Below the pieces are notes generated by a model. That model was not told the DNA's origin and did not search any database. It was given only the letters and a program-made list of their open reading frames with translations. Made by a program: the position numbers and the translations under genes. Source: JAJDGF01 sp031549325 (GTDB lineage: Bacteria; Bacillota; Clostridia; Christensenellales; Aristaeellaceae). From it: 12,563 nucleotides of DNA. Position 1 is the first letter of the stretch, and every line of letters begins with the position of its first letter. Below are positions 6,047-12,495 of the stretch, one piece after another. The stretch spans positions 1-12,563 of the forward strand of contig JAVBQA010000001.1 of the NCBI GenBank assembly GCA_031549325.1, written 5' to 3'.

Positions 6047-6339
6047 CGCGAAGCAACCAGGGAGTCCAGAGGGACTTAGTCCCTTTGGCGGGGATCCAAG
6101 GGGCAGCGCCCCTTGGCCGCCGGAGGCCGTGCCCCCGTAACCAAACCTCGTTCGCGTCCGAAGGACGCATCGGACCCCAACCCCCTGGCCCGCGAGCCAG
6201 GGGGTTGGGGTCCGATCTTTCCCTCGACGGGAAAGGGGGCTGGGGTTACCGGGGCACGCCCTTCGGGGACCAGAGGGCGCTGCCCTCTGGACTCCCGCCA
6301 GGGGGATTAAATCCCCCTGGACCCCCTGGTTGCTTCGCG
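6047..6339. repeat. 293-bp nested palindrome between convergent genes
   Basis: This fills most of the 316-bp gene-free interval 6042-6357. The outer arms 6047-6116 and 6270-6339 are reverse complements at 58 of 70 positions without gaps. The outermost 14 bases (CGCGAAGCAACCAG) pair perfectly. A second arm pair (6117-6142 with 6244-6269) matches at 21 of 26. Each outer arm folds into two local hairpins: 6066-6088 and 6096-6116 on the left, 6270-6290 and 6298-6320 on the right. Inside lie small hairpins at 6154-6168 and 6217-6235, flanking a 21-bp central stem (6169-6216). No credible protein is encoded. It may be a non-autonomous mobile repeat, a two-way transcription barrier or a structured RNA. 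I recall similar GC-rich palindromes in gut Firmicutes spacers but cannot check this. Confidence 0.9.
6169..6216. repeat. Perfect 21-bp central hairpin of the palindrome
   Basis: Bases 6169-6189 are the exact reverse complement of 6196-6216, with a 6-base loop CCGCGA. The stem runs through ACCCCAACCCCC, paired with a matching G-rich strand (GGGGGTTGGGG). It is the most stable single hairpin in the window. No T-run follows it on either strand, so it is not a canonical intrinsic terminator. Confidence 0.93.
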
Positions 6340-6357
6340 TGCCTCGGACGGGCGATG

Positions 6358-7671
6358 CTAGAGCTTGCGCAACCTGACGACGGTGTCGCGCTCGTCCGGC
6401 AACCCGTACGTAAACGCATTGTTCGCGCCCATCGGCACAAACAGATACCCCGGATAATTCCCCGTCGTCCAGCCCGCCTTCACCTCGACCTCAGCCCCAC
6501 TCGCCAACAGCTGGATCAGCCCAAAGTCTTCTCGCACATGCCCCTTCAGCGGCACCGGCCCCACCGTCTGCTCACACACATGCAGATACACGCTGTCCGC
6601 GCTCTCCGTCACATAACCCCAGCTCGGCTTCGGAATCGAGGACTGGCCGCACCCGTAGATGCTCTCCCCGTTCCGCGCCATCCATTCCCCCACCTCCGTC
6701 AGGATCTCCACGGACGCCTTCGGAATCAGGCCGCGCGCGTCCGGCCCCACGTTCAGCAGCATGTTGCCGCCCTTGCTGACGCACTCGACGAGCTTGCGGA
6801 TCACCGTCTGGGCGCTCTTCCATTCGTGGTCAAACGCGGCGTAGCCCCAGTTGTTGTTCAGCGTGATGCACGCCTCCCAGCACACGGGCTTGCCGTTCAC
6901 GTCCACAATGCCTTCCGGCGGAATGATCTGCTCGGGGGACACGAAGTCGCCGGAGTACTCGGACGGGTTGCCCGACAACAGCGATCCAAAGCCCTCGCCG
7001 CTGACTTCCAGCCGGTTGTCGATGAGCACATCCGGCCAGTAGGAGCGGATCATGCGCACCAGATCGGTGGCGCGCCACTTCTCGCCGGTCAGCTCGCCAT
7101 AGCTGAAGTCGAACCAGAACAGGTCGATCTGGCCATAGTTCTCGCACAGCTCGCGGACCTGATCGTGCAGATACTGCACGTAATGATCGAAGTTACGCCC
7201 GGCCTCCTTGGCCTTCTCGGCTTCGCTCTCGCGCATCGGGTGGATGCGGTCGCCGTAATGCGGATAGTCCGGGTGATGCCAGTCGATGACGGAATAATAC
7301 AGACCCACCTTGATTCCCTCGGCGCGGAACGCATCCACATACTCGCGGATCAGGTCGCGCCCCGCCTTGGTGTTGGTGGCCTTGTAATCGGTCAGCTTGC
7401 TGTCGAACAGGCAGAAGCCGTCGTGGTGCTTGGCGGTCATCACGGCGTATTTCATGCCCGCCTGCTTGCACAGCCGCGCCCACGCTTTGGGGTCGTAGCC
7501 GGTGGGGTCGAACTGGTCAAAATAGGGCTGATAGTCCTCAATCGAAATCTTCTCCACGCTGCGCACCCACTCGCCGCGCGCCGGAATGGCGTACAGTCCC
7601 CAGTGGATAAACAGGCCAAAGCGATCCCTTTGATACCAGGCGATGCGGTTGTTGTAGGCTTGCCAGTCCAT
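6358..7671 (-). CDS. GH29 alpha-L-fucosidase
   Basis: A retaining glycoside hydrolase that releases L-fucose from fucosylated oligosaccharides. The 437-residue product is essentially the catalytic barrel with a short C-terminal beta region; no carbohydrate-binding module is added. GH29 hallmarks are FGLFIHWGLYAIPARGEW (18-35), AKHHDGFCLFDSKLTDY (80-96), IDLFWFD (182-188), WEACITLNNNWGY (265-277) and GGNMLLNVGPDARG (301-314). Asp188 is the expected nucleophile; the acid/base residue is poorly conserved and I do not assign it. There is no signal peptide, so it should act in the cytoplasm on imported sugar. The ATG at 7671 has AGGAGG seven bases upstream. It is the last gene of the importer operon, 145 bp after the binding-protein gene, which supports a fucosylated import substrate. 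Linkage specificity is unknown. Confidence 0.92.
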   Translation of the reverse strand: MDWQAYNNRIAWYQRDRFGLFIHWGLYAIPARGEWVRSVEKISIEDYQPYFDQFDPTGYDPKAWARLCKQAGMKYAVMTAKHHDGFCLFDSKLTDYKATNTKAGRDLIREYVDAFRAEGIKVGLYYSVIDWHHPDYPHYGDRIHPMRESEAEKAKEAGRNFDHYVQYLHDQVRELCENYGQIDLFWFDFSYGELTGEKWRATDLVRMIRSYWPDVLIDNRLEVSGEGFGSLLSGNPSEYSGDFVSPEQIIPPEGIVDVNGKPVCWEACITLNNNWGYAAFDHEWKSAQTVIRKLVECVSKGGNMLLNVGPDARGLIPKASVEILTEVGEWMARNGESIYGCGQSSIPKPSWGYVTESADSVYLHVCEQTVGPVPLKGHVREDFGLIQLLASGAEVEVKAGWTTGNYPGYLFVPMGANNAFTYGLPDERDTVVRLRKL

Positions 7672-7724
7672 GATGCGTCCTCCTGTGATGGAATGAGTTG
7701 GAACAGAATCTGAGGCATTTGTCC

Positions 7725-7775
7725 GCCGCCGGGGGCTTTTCCCCCGCCGGAACCCGATGCAACGCCCCCGGCGGC
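7725..7775 (-). promoter_or_regulatory. Stem-loop between binding-protein and fucosidase genes
   Basis: GCCGCCGGGGGC (7725-7736) is the exact reverse complement of GCCCCCGGCGGC (7764-7775). A competing shorter hairpin pairs CGGGGG (7730-7735) with CCCCCG (7741-7746). Neither is followed by a U-run on the transcribed strand. Such a structure behind a binding-protein gene commonly protects the upstream mRNA and lowers downstream expression. That role is inferred. Confidence 0.6.
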
Positions 7776-7816
7776 ATACGCGTCGTCCGGGGGCGCTGAA
7801 CAGTCATCGAACGAGC

Positions 7817-9448
7817 TTATTTCTTGAACTGATCGTCGTAGGCTTTCTGATACTTCTCGGTCAGCATCGGCAGGCCCGCGGCATCCAGCGCATCCAAGAA
7901 GCTCTGGTAGTCGGTGTCGATGTTGAAGGTGCCGCTCATGAAGCCGGGCACGTATTCCTTGATCAGGTTGCCCACCTCAACCTTGGCGACCGACATGGCG
8001 TCTGCGTCCTCGGTGGTGAACTTGACCGGGGGCATGTACTTGCTGGGATCGGCGAACTTAGCCATCTGCTCGGACACCTGATACAGCAGCGCCTCCAGGC
8101 CGTCGCCGGAATACAGCGGGGTGCTCTGGTCGTAGGTCATGCCCAGGCGCCAGTCGCTGTTCCTGTAGCTGATGCCGGCCTGCACCCAGTGGTCGTTCTG
8201 CGGGTTGACATCCTGCCAGGGCTTGAGCTGGGTGTACAGCGCGGGCTTGCCGTTGATGCCGACCTCGCCCTCCTCGCCCCTGCGCCAGCACTCGCCCTCC
8301 GGGCCGTAGTAGCTGTTGGTGGTGCCTTCAAAGCTATAGAGCACATCGGCCCACCGGGCAATCGCTTCCTTGTTGGGAGAGTCGGCCGAGATGGCCATGC
8401 CCGCCACGCCCAGGTCGTAGGGGTTCTGCGGGATCTGCTGCAGGCCGCTGGGCCCCACGAGCGGCATCATGGCCGTATAGTGCGGATACCGCTCGCCGTC
8501 CATGTTCGCGAAGCAGCCGCCGTAGCCGCCCGCCACGCAGCCCACCAGCTCGGCGTCCGGATTCTCGACCAGATTGAGCAGCGACTGGTCGTCCATGGTG
8601 AACACGCCGTCATACATCAGGCCCTCGTCCACCAGCTTGCGCATATACTTCAGGCCTTCCACAAAGCCCGGCTCGGCGAACGGCGTCTTGACGGTGTCGC
8701 CGTCCAGGTAGTAGCCCACCGCCTTCTCGGGCGGGTAGTTGCTCTGCAGTAACAGGTCATAGTAGGAAAAGCTGTTCATCAGGAAGTATTCCGGCATGAT
8801 GTTCCAGCCGTTCATGAACGCGCCCGCCAGCGGCACCTCGTCCTTCAGGCCGTTGCCGTTGGGATCCTGGTCGCGGAAGGCAATCAGGGTGTTGTAGAAC
8901 TCTTCGGTGGTGGTGGGCATGGGCAGATTGAGCTTGTTCAGCCACTCCTGGTTAATCCACAGCTTGGTGGACAGCGTGCAGTGGTAGCACTGGTTGATCT
9001 GGGGCAGCGAGTAGATGTTGCCGTCCAACATCTTCATCATGTCCTCGTAGCCCGGGTTCTCCTCAAATGCCTTCATCAGGTTGGGCATGTTCTCGTGGAT
9101 CAGGTCGTTCAGCGGCGCGAGGCGCTTCTCATCCATGCCATACTTGACGAGCGTGTTCACGCCCATGGCCTGGGTGAAGGGCAGCATGAACGCGTCGGGA
9201 TACTCGTTCCCTGCCAGAACCAGCTGGACCGCATCGGCTGCGCCCTCGATCGGAATCGTCTGGTACTCCACCTTGATGCCGGTCTTCTCCTCCATCCACT
9301 TGGACATGGCGTTGTTGTTCCAGTCCTCGATGGCGGGCAGCGAAACCACCATGATCTTCAGGGTCACGTCGGTTTTTTCGGCCATCGCAGGGGCGCAGAG
9401 CGCCAATGCAAGCACCAGGGCCAGAACCAGAGACAGGGTTTTACGCAT
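7817..9448 (-). CDS. Extracellular sugar-binding protein (LplA-like)
   Basis: The substrate-capturing component of a carbohridate ABC importer, working outside the membrane with the two permeases encoded upstream. The 543-residue length suits the large LplA/LipO-type family 1 binding proteins. An N-terminal signal peptide (MRK, then a Leu/Ala/Val core) ends in APAMA, predicting signal peptidase I cleavage after Ala23. The Cys at 18 is preceded by Leu-Ala-Leu, not a lipobox, so lipid anchoring is not evident. DQDPNGNGLKDE (193-204) is the calcium-loop-like motif typical of this subfamily. Start choice: ATG at 9448 has AAAGGAGG eight bases upstream. The 86-bp gap to the permease gene contains two small hairpins (6-bp stem 9479-9509; GGGGA/TCCCC 9519-9535). 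The ligand is unknown; the adjacent fucosidase suggests a fucosylated oligosaccharide. Confidence 0.9.
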   Translation of the reverse strand: MRKTLSLVLALVLALALCAPAMAEKTDVTLKIMVVSLPAIEDWNNNAMSKWMEEKTGIKVEYQTIPIEGAADAVQLVLAGNEYPDAFMLPFTQAMGVNTLVKYGMDEKRLAPLNDLIHENMPNLMKAFEENPGYEDMMKMLDGNIYSLPQINQCYHCTLSTKLWINQEWLNKLNLPMPTTTEEFYNTLIAFRDQDPNGNGLKDEVPLAGAFMNGWNIMPEYFLMNSFSYYDLLLQSNYPPEKAVGYYLDGDTVKTPFAEPGFVEGLKYMRKLVDEGLMYDGVFTMDDQSLLNLVENPDAELVGCVAGGYGGCFANMDGERYPHYTAMMPLVGPSGLQQIPQNPYDLGVAGMAISADSPNKEAIARWADVLYSFEGTTNSYYGPEGECWRRGEEGEVGINGKPALYTQLKPWQDVNPQNDHWVQAGISYRNSDWRLGMTYDQSTPLYSGDGLEALLYQVSEQMAKFADPSKYMPPVKFTTEDADAMSVAKVEVGNLIKEYVPGFMSGTFNIDTDYQSFLDALDAAGLPMLTEKYQKAYDDQFKK

Positions 9449-9534
9449 GTTGGGTTCCTCCTTTATGATGTATTCAAGCGCCTCGGCGCAATGAATCCGG
9501 TCTGAGGCGGGAACGTCCGGGGAATGCCTCTCCC

Positions 9535-10455
9535 CTACCCTTTCACCGATCCGATCATGATTCCCTTCACGAAGTGCCTTTGCACAAAGGGATACATGAT
9601 CAGCAGCGGCGCGGAGGCGATCACAATCAGCGAGTACTTCAGCAGGTTCTTTAGCGCCTGGCGCATGGCCTGTTCCTTGGCGTCCACCAGCATGTCAGGG
9701 CTGACGTTGTTCATGACCAGAATCGAACGCAGGATGACCTGCAGCGGGTACAGCTTGTCGTTCCGAAGGTAGATGAACGCGTCGAAGTAGCTGCCCCAGA
9801 TGCTCACCGCGCAATACAGCGCTACCACGGCCATGATCGGACCGGACAGCGGAATCACCATGCGCACCAGCAGGCGCATCGCGCCGCATCCGTCCAGCTC
9901 AGCCGACTCCAGCAGCTCCTCGGGAATGGAACCTTGGATGTAGGTCCGGATCAGGATCACATACCAGACGCTCATGGCGCCGGGCAGGATCATCGCCCAG
10001 GGGGTGTTGATGAGCCCCAGGTTCATCACCAGCAGATAGGTGGGCACCAGCCCGCCCGAGAAAAACATGGTGAAGATGAAAAACAGGTTGATGACCGATC
10101 TGCCCCACAGCTTCTTTCTGGCCAGCGGGAACGCCGCCAGCATGGCCAGGAACAGGTTCAGCAGCGTACCCGCCGTGGTGTACAGCAGCGAATTGCGGTA
10201 GCCGATCATGATGTTCGGGTTCTTGAACGCGGCGGTGTAAGCCATCGTGGTCGGCTCCACCGGCCACAGCACCACCCGGCCCGACATCACCGCGCTGCCC
10301 GAAGAGAACGACGCGCTGACGATGTAAATCAGAGGGTAAGCCACCAGCAGAAACGCGATCAACAGCAGCACAAAGACCAGGCCGTCGAACAGATTGTCAT
10401 CCCAGGTTTGCTTCAGACGGTTGCGCGGACGCTTCGCCTCTTTGGTCCGTTTCAT
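9535..10455 (-). CDS. Carbohydrate ABC permease (LplC/MalG-like)
   Basis: One of two membrane subunits of a CUT1-family sugar importer. The 306-residue product has a cytoplasmic basic N-terminus and about six membrane helices, the first at about 26-46. The EAA loop that contacts the ATPase reads EELLESAELDGCGAMRLLVR (179-198), followed by MVIPLSGPI. The C-terminus YPFVQRHFVKGIMIGSVKG is typical of the LplC/YtcP group. The start is set at ATG 10455, six bases after AGGAGG; the ATG at 10461 touches the ribosome binding site and cannot use it. The gene begins 34 bp after the LplB-like gene and precedes the binding-protein gene, giving a B-C-A order. No ATPase gene is present, as is common for importers that share a general ATPase such as MsmK. 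Confidence 0.92.
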   Translation of the reverse strand: MKRTKEAKRPRNRLKQTWDDNLFDGLVFVLLLIAFLLVAYPLIYIVSASFSSGSAVMSGRVVLWPVEPTTMAYTAAFKNPNIMIGYRNSLLYTTAGTLLNLFLAMLAAFPLARKKLWGRSVINLFFIFTMFFSGGLVPTYLLVMNLGLINTPWAMILPGAMSVWYVILIRTYIQGSIPEELLESAELDGCGAMRLLVRMVIPLSGPIMAVVALYCAVSIWGSYFDAFIYLRNDKLYPLQVILRSILVMNNVSPDMLVDAKEQAMRQALKNLLKYSLIVIASAPLLIMYPFVQRHFVKGIMIGSVKG

Positions 10456-10461
10456 TCGCAT

Positions 10462-10467
10462 CCTCCT
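10462..10467 (-). promoter_or_regulatory. Ribosome binding site deciding the LplC start
   Basis: AGGAGG on the minus strand directly touches an ATG at 10461 (no spacer) and is six bases from the in-frame ATG at 10455. Normal spacing selects 10455. Confidence 0.7.
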
Positions 10468-10489
10468 AGAGTGTTTCGTTGATCGAAGT

Positions 10490-11425
10490 CTACCATAGCG
10501 ATGTCTCACTGATTCTCTTGGCCAGCGTGTTGCCCACCAGGATCAAGGCGAAGCTGATCAGCGAGTTGAAGAACCCGACGGCCGTCGAGAACGAGTAGTT
10601 GGTCGAGGCGATGCCCATCTTATAGACGTAGGTTGAGATCACCTCGGAGTACTTGGCGTTGACGCTGTTCTGCATCAGGTAGACCTTTTCGAAGCCCACG
10701 TTCACCAGGCTGCCCAGGTTCAGGATCAGCAGGATGATGATGGTGGGCGCGATGGAGGGCAGGTCGATGCTCCAGATGCGGCGCCACTTGTTCGCACCAT
10801 CGACCAGGGCGGCGTCATAGAGATCCTGGCTGACGCCGGAGAGCGCCGCCAGATAAACCACCGCGCTGTAGCCCATGGTCTGCCACACGCCCGTCCACAC
10901 GTAGAGGTGCCGGAAGTACTCGGGCACGCCCATAAACGCCGTGGGTTTCAGCCCCAACGCCCGCAACCAGATGTTCACAATGCCGATTTGCAGATCGGTG
11001 AACTGGATCATCATGGACACCAGCACCACGGTGGAAATGAAGTAAGGCATGAAGGTGACCATCTGAACGACCTTTGAAAACCGCTTGCTGCGGCACTCGT
11101 TCAGGCAGATGGCCAGCAGGATCGGGATCGGGAAGCTGGCAAGCAGCGTGTACAGCGCCAACACAAACGTGTTGGACATGATCTTCCAGAAGGATGGGCT
11201 GTTGAAAAACTGCAGGAAGTATTTCATGCCTGCCCATTCCATCTGAAGCATAGGCGTGCGGCTTTTGAACTCGCGGAATGCGATCTGGATGCCCGCCATG
11301 GGCATGTACTTGAAGACGATCAGATACGCGATTGGAAGCAACAGCAGCAAGTAATAAGGAAGGCTCCACTGGATGCGCTTGAGCGTCTGAGCCCTGAGCG
11401 CCTTTTTGGTGTTCACACCCGTCAC
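10490..11425 (-). CDS. Carbohydrate ABC permease (LplB/MalF-like)
   Basis: The first gene of the importer operon and the second membrane subunit of the CUT1 transporter. With a GTG start at 11425 it has 311 residues, the normal size. GAGGGGG lies seven bases upstream of that GTG. Further in-frame starts up to 11788 would add residues encoded across the promoter, so they are rejected. The first membrane helix is at about 22-38, followed by FKYMPMAGIQIAFREF (38-53), characteristic of the LplB group. The EAA loop is DLYDAALVDGANKWRRIWSI (201-220), and VGFEKVYLMQN (243-253) is another group signature. About six helices are visible. It is transcribed from the promoter at 11481-11509, divergently from the AraC regulator. 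Confidence 0.92.
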   Translation of the reverse strand: MTGVNTKKALRAQTLKRIQWSLPYYLLLLLPIAYLIVFKYMPMAGIQIAFREFKSRTPMLQMEWAGMKYFLQFFNSPSFWKIMSNTFVLALYTLLASFPIPILLAICLNECRSKRFSKVVQMVTFMPYFISTVVLVSMMIQFTDLQIGIVNIWLRALGLKPTAFMGVPEYFRHLYVWTGVWQTMGYSAVVYLAALSGVSQDLYDAALVDGANKWRRIWSIDLPSIAPTIIILLILNLGSLVNVGFEKVYLMQNSVNAKYSEVISTYVYKMGIASTNYSFSTAVGFFNSLISFALILVGNTLAKRISETSLW

Positions 11426-11432
11426 GGCCGGT

Positions 11433-11440
11433 CCCCCTCT
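11433..11440 (-). promoter_or_regulatory. Ribosome binding site selecting a GTG start
   Basis: AGAGGGGG on the minus strand ends seven bases before GTG at 11425. A second GTG at 11416 in the same frame is 16 bases away, so 11425 is preferred. Confidence 0.6.
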
Positions 11441-11446
11441 GAAAAA

Positions 11447-11513
11447 AACATTGAGTTTGAAACGCACAATTAACATAACTATTATAACTTGACGCACCGC
11501 AAAAAACAATGTT
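11447..11513. promoter_or_regulatory. Candidate operator repeats in the divergent promoter region
   Basis: ACGCAC occurs at 11462-11467 and 11492-11497, exactly 30 bp apart (about three helical turns, same face), the direct-repeat layout AraC-family proteins often use. Outside them, AACATTG (11447-11453) and CAATGTT (11507-11513) form a perfect 7-bp inverted repeat. The 11492 copy overlaps the plus-strand -35 box and the minus-strand spacer. Binding is inferred only. Confidence 0.4.
11481..11509 (-). promoter_or_regulatory. Promoter of the importer-fucosidase operon
   Basis: On the minus strand, TTGTTT (11509-11504), a 17-bp spacer and a perfect TATAAT (11486-11481). Transcription should start near 11474, about 49 bases before the GTG start at 11425. 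Confidence 0.75.
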
Positions 11514-11518
11514 AGAAT
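11489..11518 (+). promoter_or_regulatory. Promoter of the AraC regulator gene
   Basis: TTGACG (11489-11494) and TAGAAT (11513-11518) with an 18-bp spacer. It physically overlaps the opposing operon promoter, so RNA polymerase probably cannot occupy both at once. The expected start is near 11525, 33 bases before the ATG. Confidence 0.65.
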
Positions 11519-11557
11519 AGCTCGATTGGATGTGATTTCTTGACTGGAGAATCTTTC

Positions 11558-12340
11558 ATGCTGCGCGTCGTGCGCGCTACGCATTATCAGAACGACTCGC
11601 GCTGGAATTTCCTCACGAATCTGTATCCATTTAACACGCTGTATCTGGTGCTGGGCGGAGACGGTTTTGTGCGCGTCGGAAAGCGAGTGACGCCGCTGCT
11701 GCCCGATCACGCCTATCTGATCCCCGCCAACACGCTGTTCAGCTGCTGGTGTCAAACGCATATCGACAAGGTGTACATCGAGTTCCATGTGAATATCCTG
11801 GCCGGATTGGATGTGTTTTCCGGCTTAAATGATGTGCAGGAACGCCCCTTCCCCGCCGCATGCACCCGCTCGCTCATCAGCCGTTTCGAGAGCGAATCGC
11901 TGCGGGATCGGCTCAGCTTTCAGGGTGAGCTGCTGTCGGCGCTCGCCTCCTTCGCCCAGGACGCCCCCAGCGCCCAGGTGCGCGACACCGAGCGCTTTCG
12001 CCCCATTCTGGACGACATCGCCGGCAACCTCCGGAGCGACCTGCGCCTGCAAGAAGTGGCTGCGCGCCACGGCATGAATCCCTACACGCTGTCGCGCTCG
12101 TTCAAGCGGGCGTTCGGTTGCGGGTTCAAGCAGTACGTTGAACGGCTGCTGGTCAACGCCATCAAGCAGGAGCTGTTGCTCACCGACAAGCGCCTGTCCG
12201 AGCTGGCCAGCGAGTACCACTTCTGCGACGCATACTATCTGTCGGCGTTCTTCAAGCGTCACATGACCGTCGCGCCCGAGGTGTACCGCAAACTGTTCGC
12301 CGACGGCGACCCCGAGCCGCCTGATGACCCGATCCCCTGA
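11558..12340 (+). CDS. AraC family transcriptional regulator
   Basis: A cytoplasmic DNA-binding regulator, probably sugar-responsive, that most likely controls the divergent importer-fucosidase operon. The 260-residue product has an N-terminal cupin-like sensing region (about 1-130; PDHAYLIPANTLF at 49-61 is the typical strand pattern) and a C-terminal HTH_18 domain (about 162-244). The first helix-turn-helix is LRLQEVAARHGMNPYTLSRS (162-181), followed by FKRAFG. The second is KRLSELASEYHFCDAYYLSA (211-230), followed by FFKRHM and VAPEVYR, which match the family C-terminal signature. ATG at 11558 has GGAG eight bases upstream; an in-frame TTG at 11540 is a weaker alternative. The tail is Pro- and Asp-rich (DGDPEPPDDPIP). 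Activator or repressor action cannot be told from sequence. Confidence 0.93.
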   Translation: MLRVVRATHYQNDSRWNFLTNLYPFNTLYLVLGGDGFVRVGKRVTPLLPDHAYLIPANTLFSCWCQTHIDKVYIEFHVNILAGLDVFSGLNDVQERPFPAACTRSLISRFESESLRDRLSFQGELLSALASFAQDAPSAQVRDTERFRPILDDIAGNLRSDLRLQEVAARHGMNPYTLSRSFKRAFGCGFKQYVERLLVNAIKQELLLTDKRLSELASEYHFCDAYYLSAFFKRHMTVAPEVYRKLFADGDPEPPDDPIP

Positions 12341-12350
12341 GTGCGCGGCG

Positions 12351-12371
12351 CGTCCCTGAGGGGCGTTCTCT
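12351..12371 (+). terminator. Weak terminator-like hairpin after the AraC gene
   Basis: CGTCCC (12351-12356) pairs with GGGGCG (12360-12365), including one G-T pair, around a TGA loop. A TTCTCT stretch follows. The stem is short and the tract interrupted, so this is tentative. The rest of 12341-12444 shows nothing else. Confidence 0.35.
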
Positions 12372-12444
12372 GCCCCCGCACGAGCAGCCCCGGGCCGCCG
12401 CCCCCACTTTCTCCTCCATTTAACAAATTTCCCGCACAAACCCA

Positions 12445-12473
12445 TTGCATTTTCCCGGAACCTATGTTATAAT
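12445..12473 (+). promoter_or_regulatory. Near-consensus promoter before the tRNA-like sequence
   Basis: TTGCAT (12445-12450), a 17-bp spacer and a perfect TATAAT (12468-12473). Transcription should begin near 12480, about 15 bases before the tRNA-like 5' end, a usual distance for stable RNA genes. Confidence 0.75.
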
Positions 12474-12495
12474 CTCTCTTGCGTCGAAAACATAT

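Noticed and set aside
6171..6214. The central palindrome hairpin as an intrinsic terminator
   Set aside because: The stem is very strong, but neither strand has a U-run directly after it (ATCTTTCCC on one side, ATGCGTCC on the other).
6042..6357. A tmRNA (ssrA) gene after smpB
   Set aside because: No tRNA-Ala-like ends, no tag reading frame of the usual ANDE...LAA type and no T-arm were found; the interval is explained by the nested palindrome.
6085..7713. A 542-codon plus-strand frame across the palindrome and the fucosidase gene
   Set aside because: It runs through the inverted repeats and then antisense to a well-supported GH29 gene; the composition is low-complexity and it has no proper ribosome binding site.
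7817..9448. A lipoprotein reading of the binding protein, using Cys18
   Set aside because: The residues before the Cys are Leu-Ala-Leu; a lipobox needs Gly, Ala or Ser just before it, and a good APAMA cleavage site follows.
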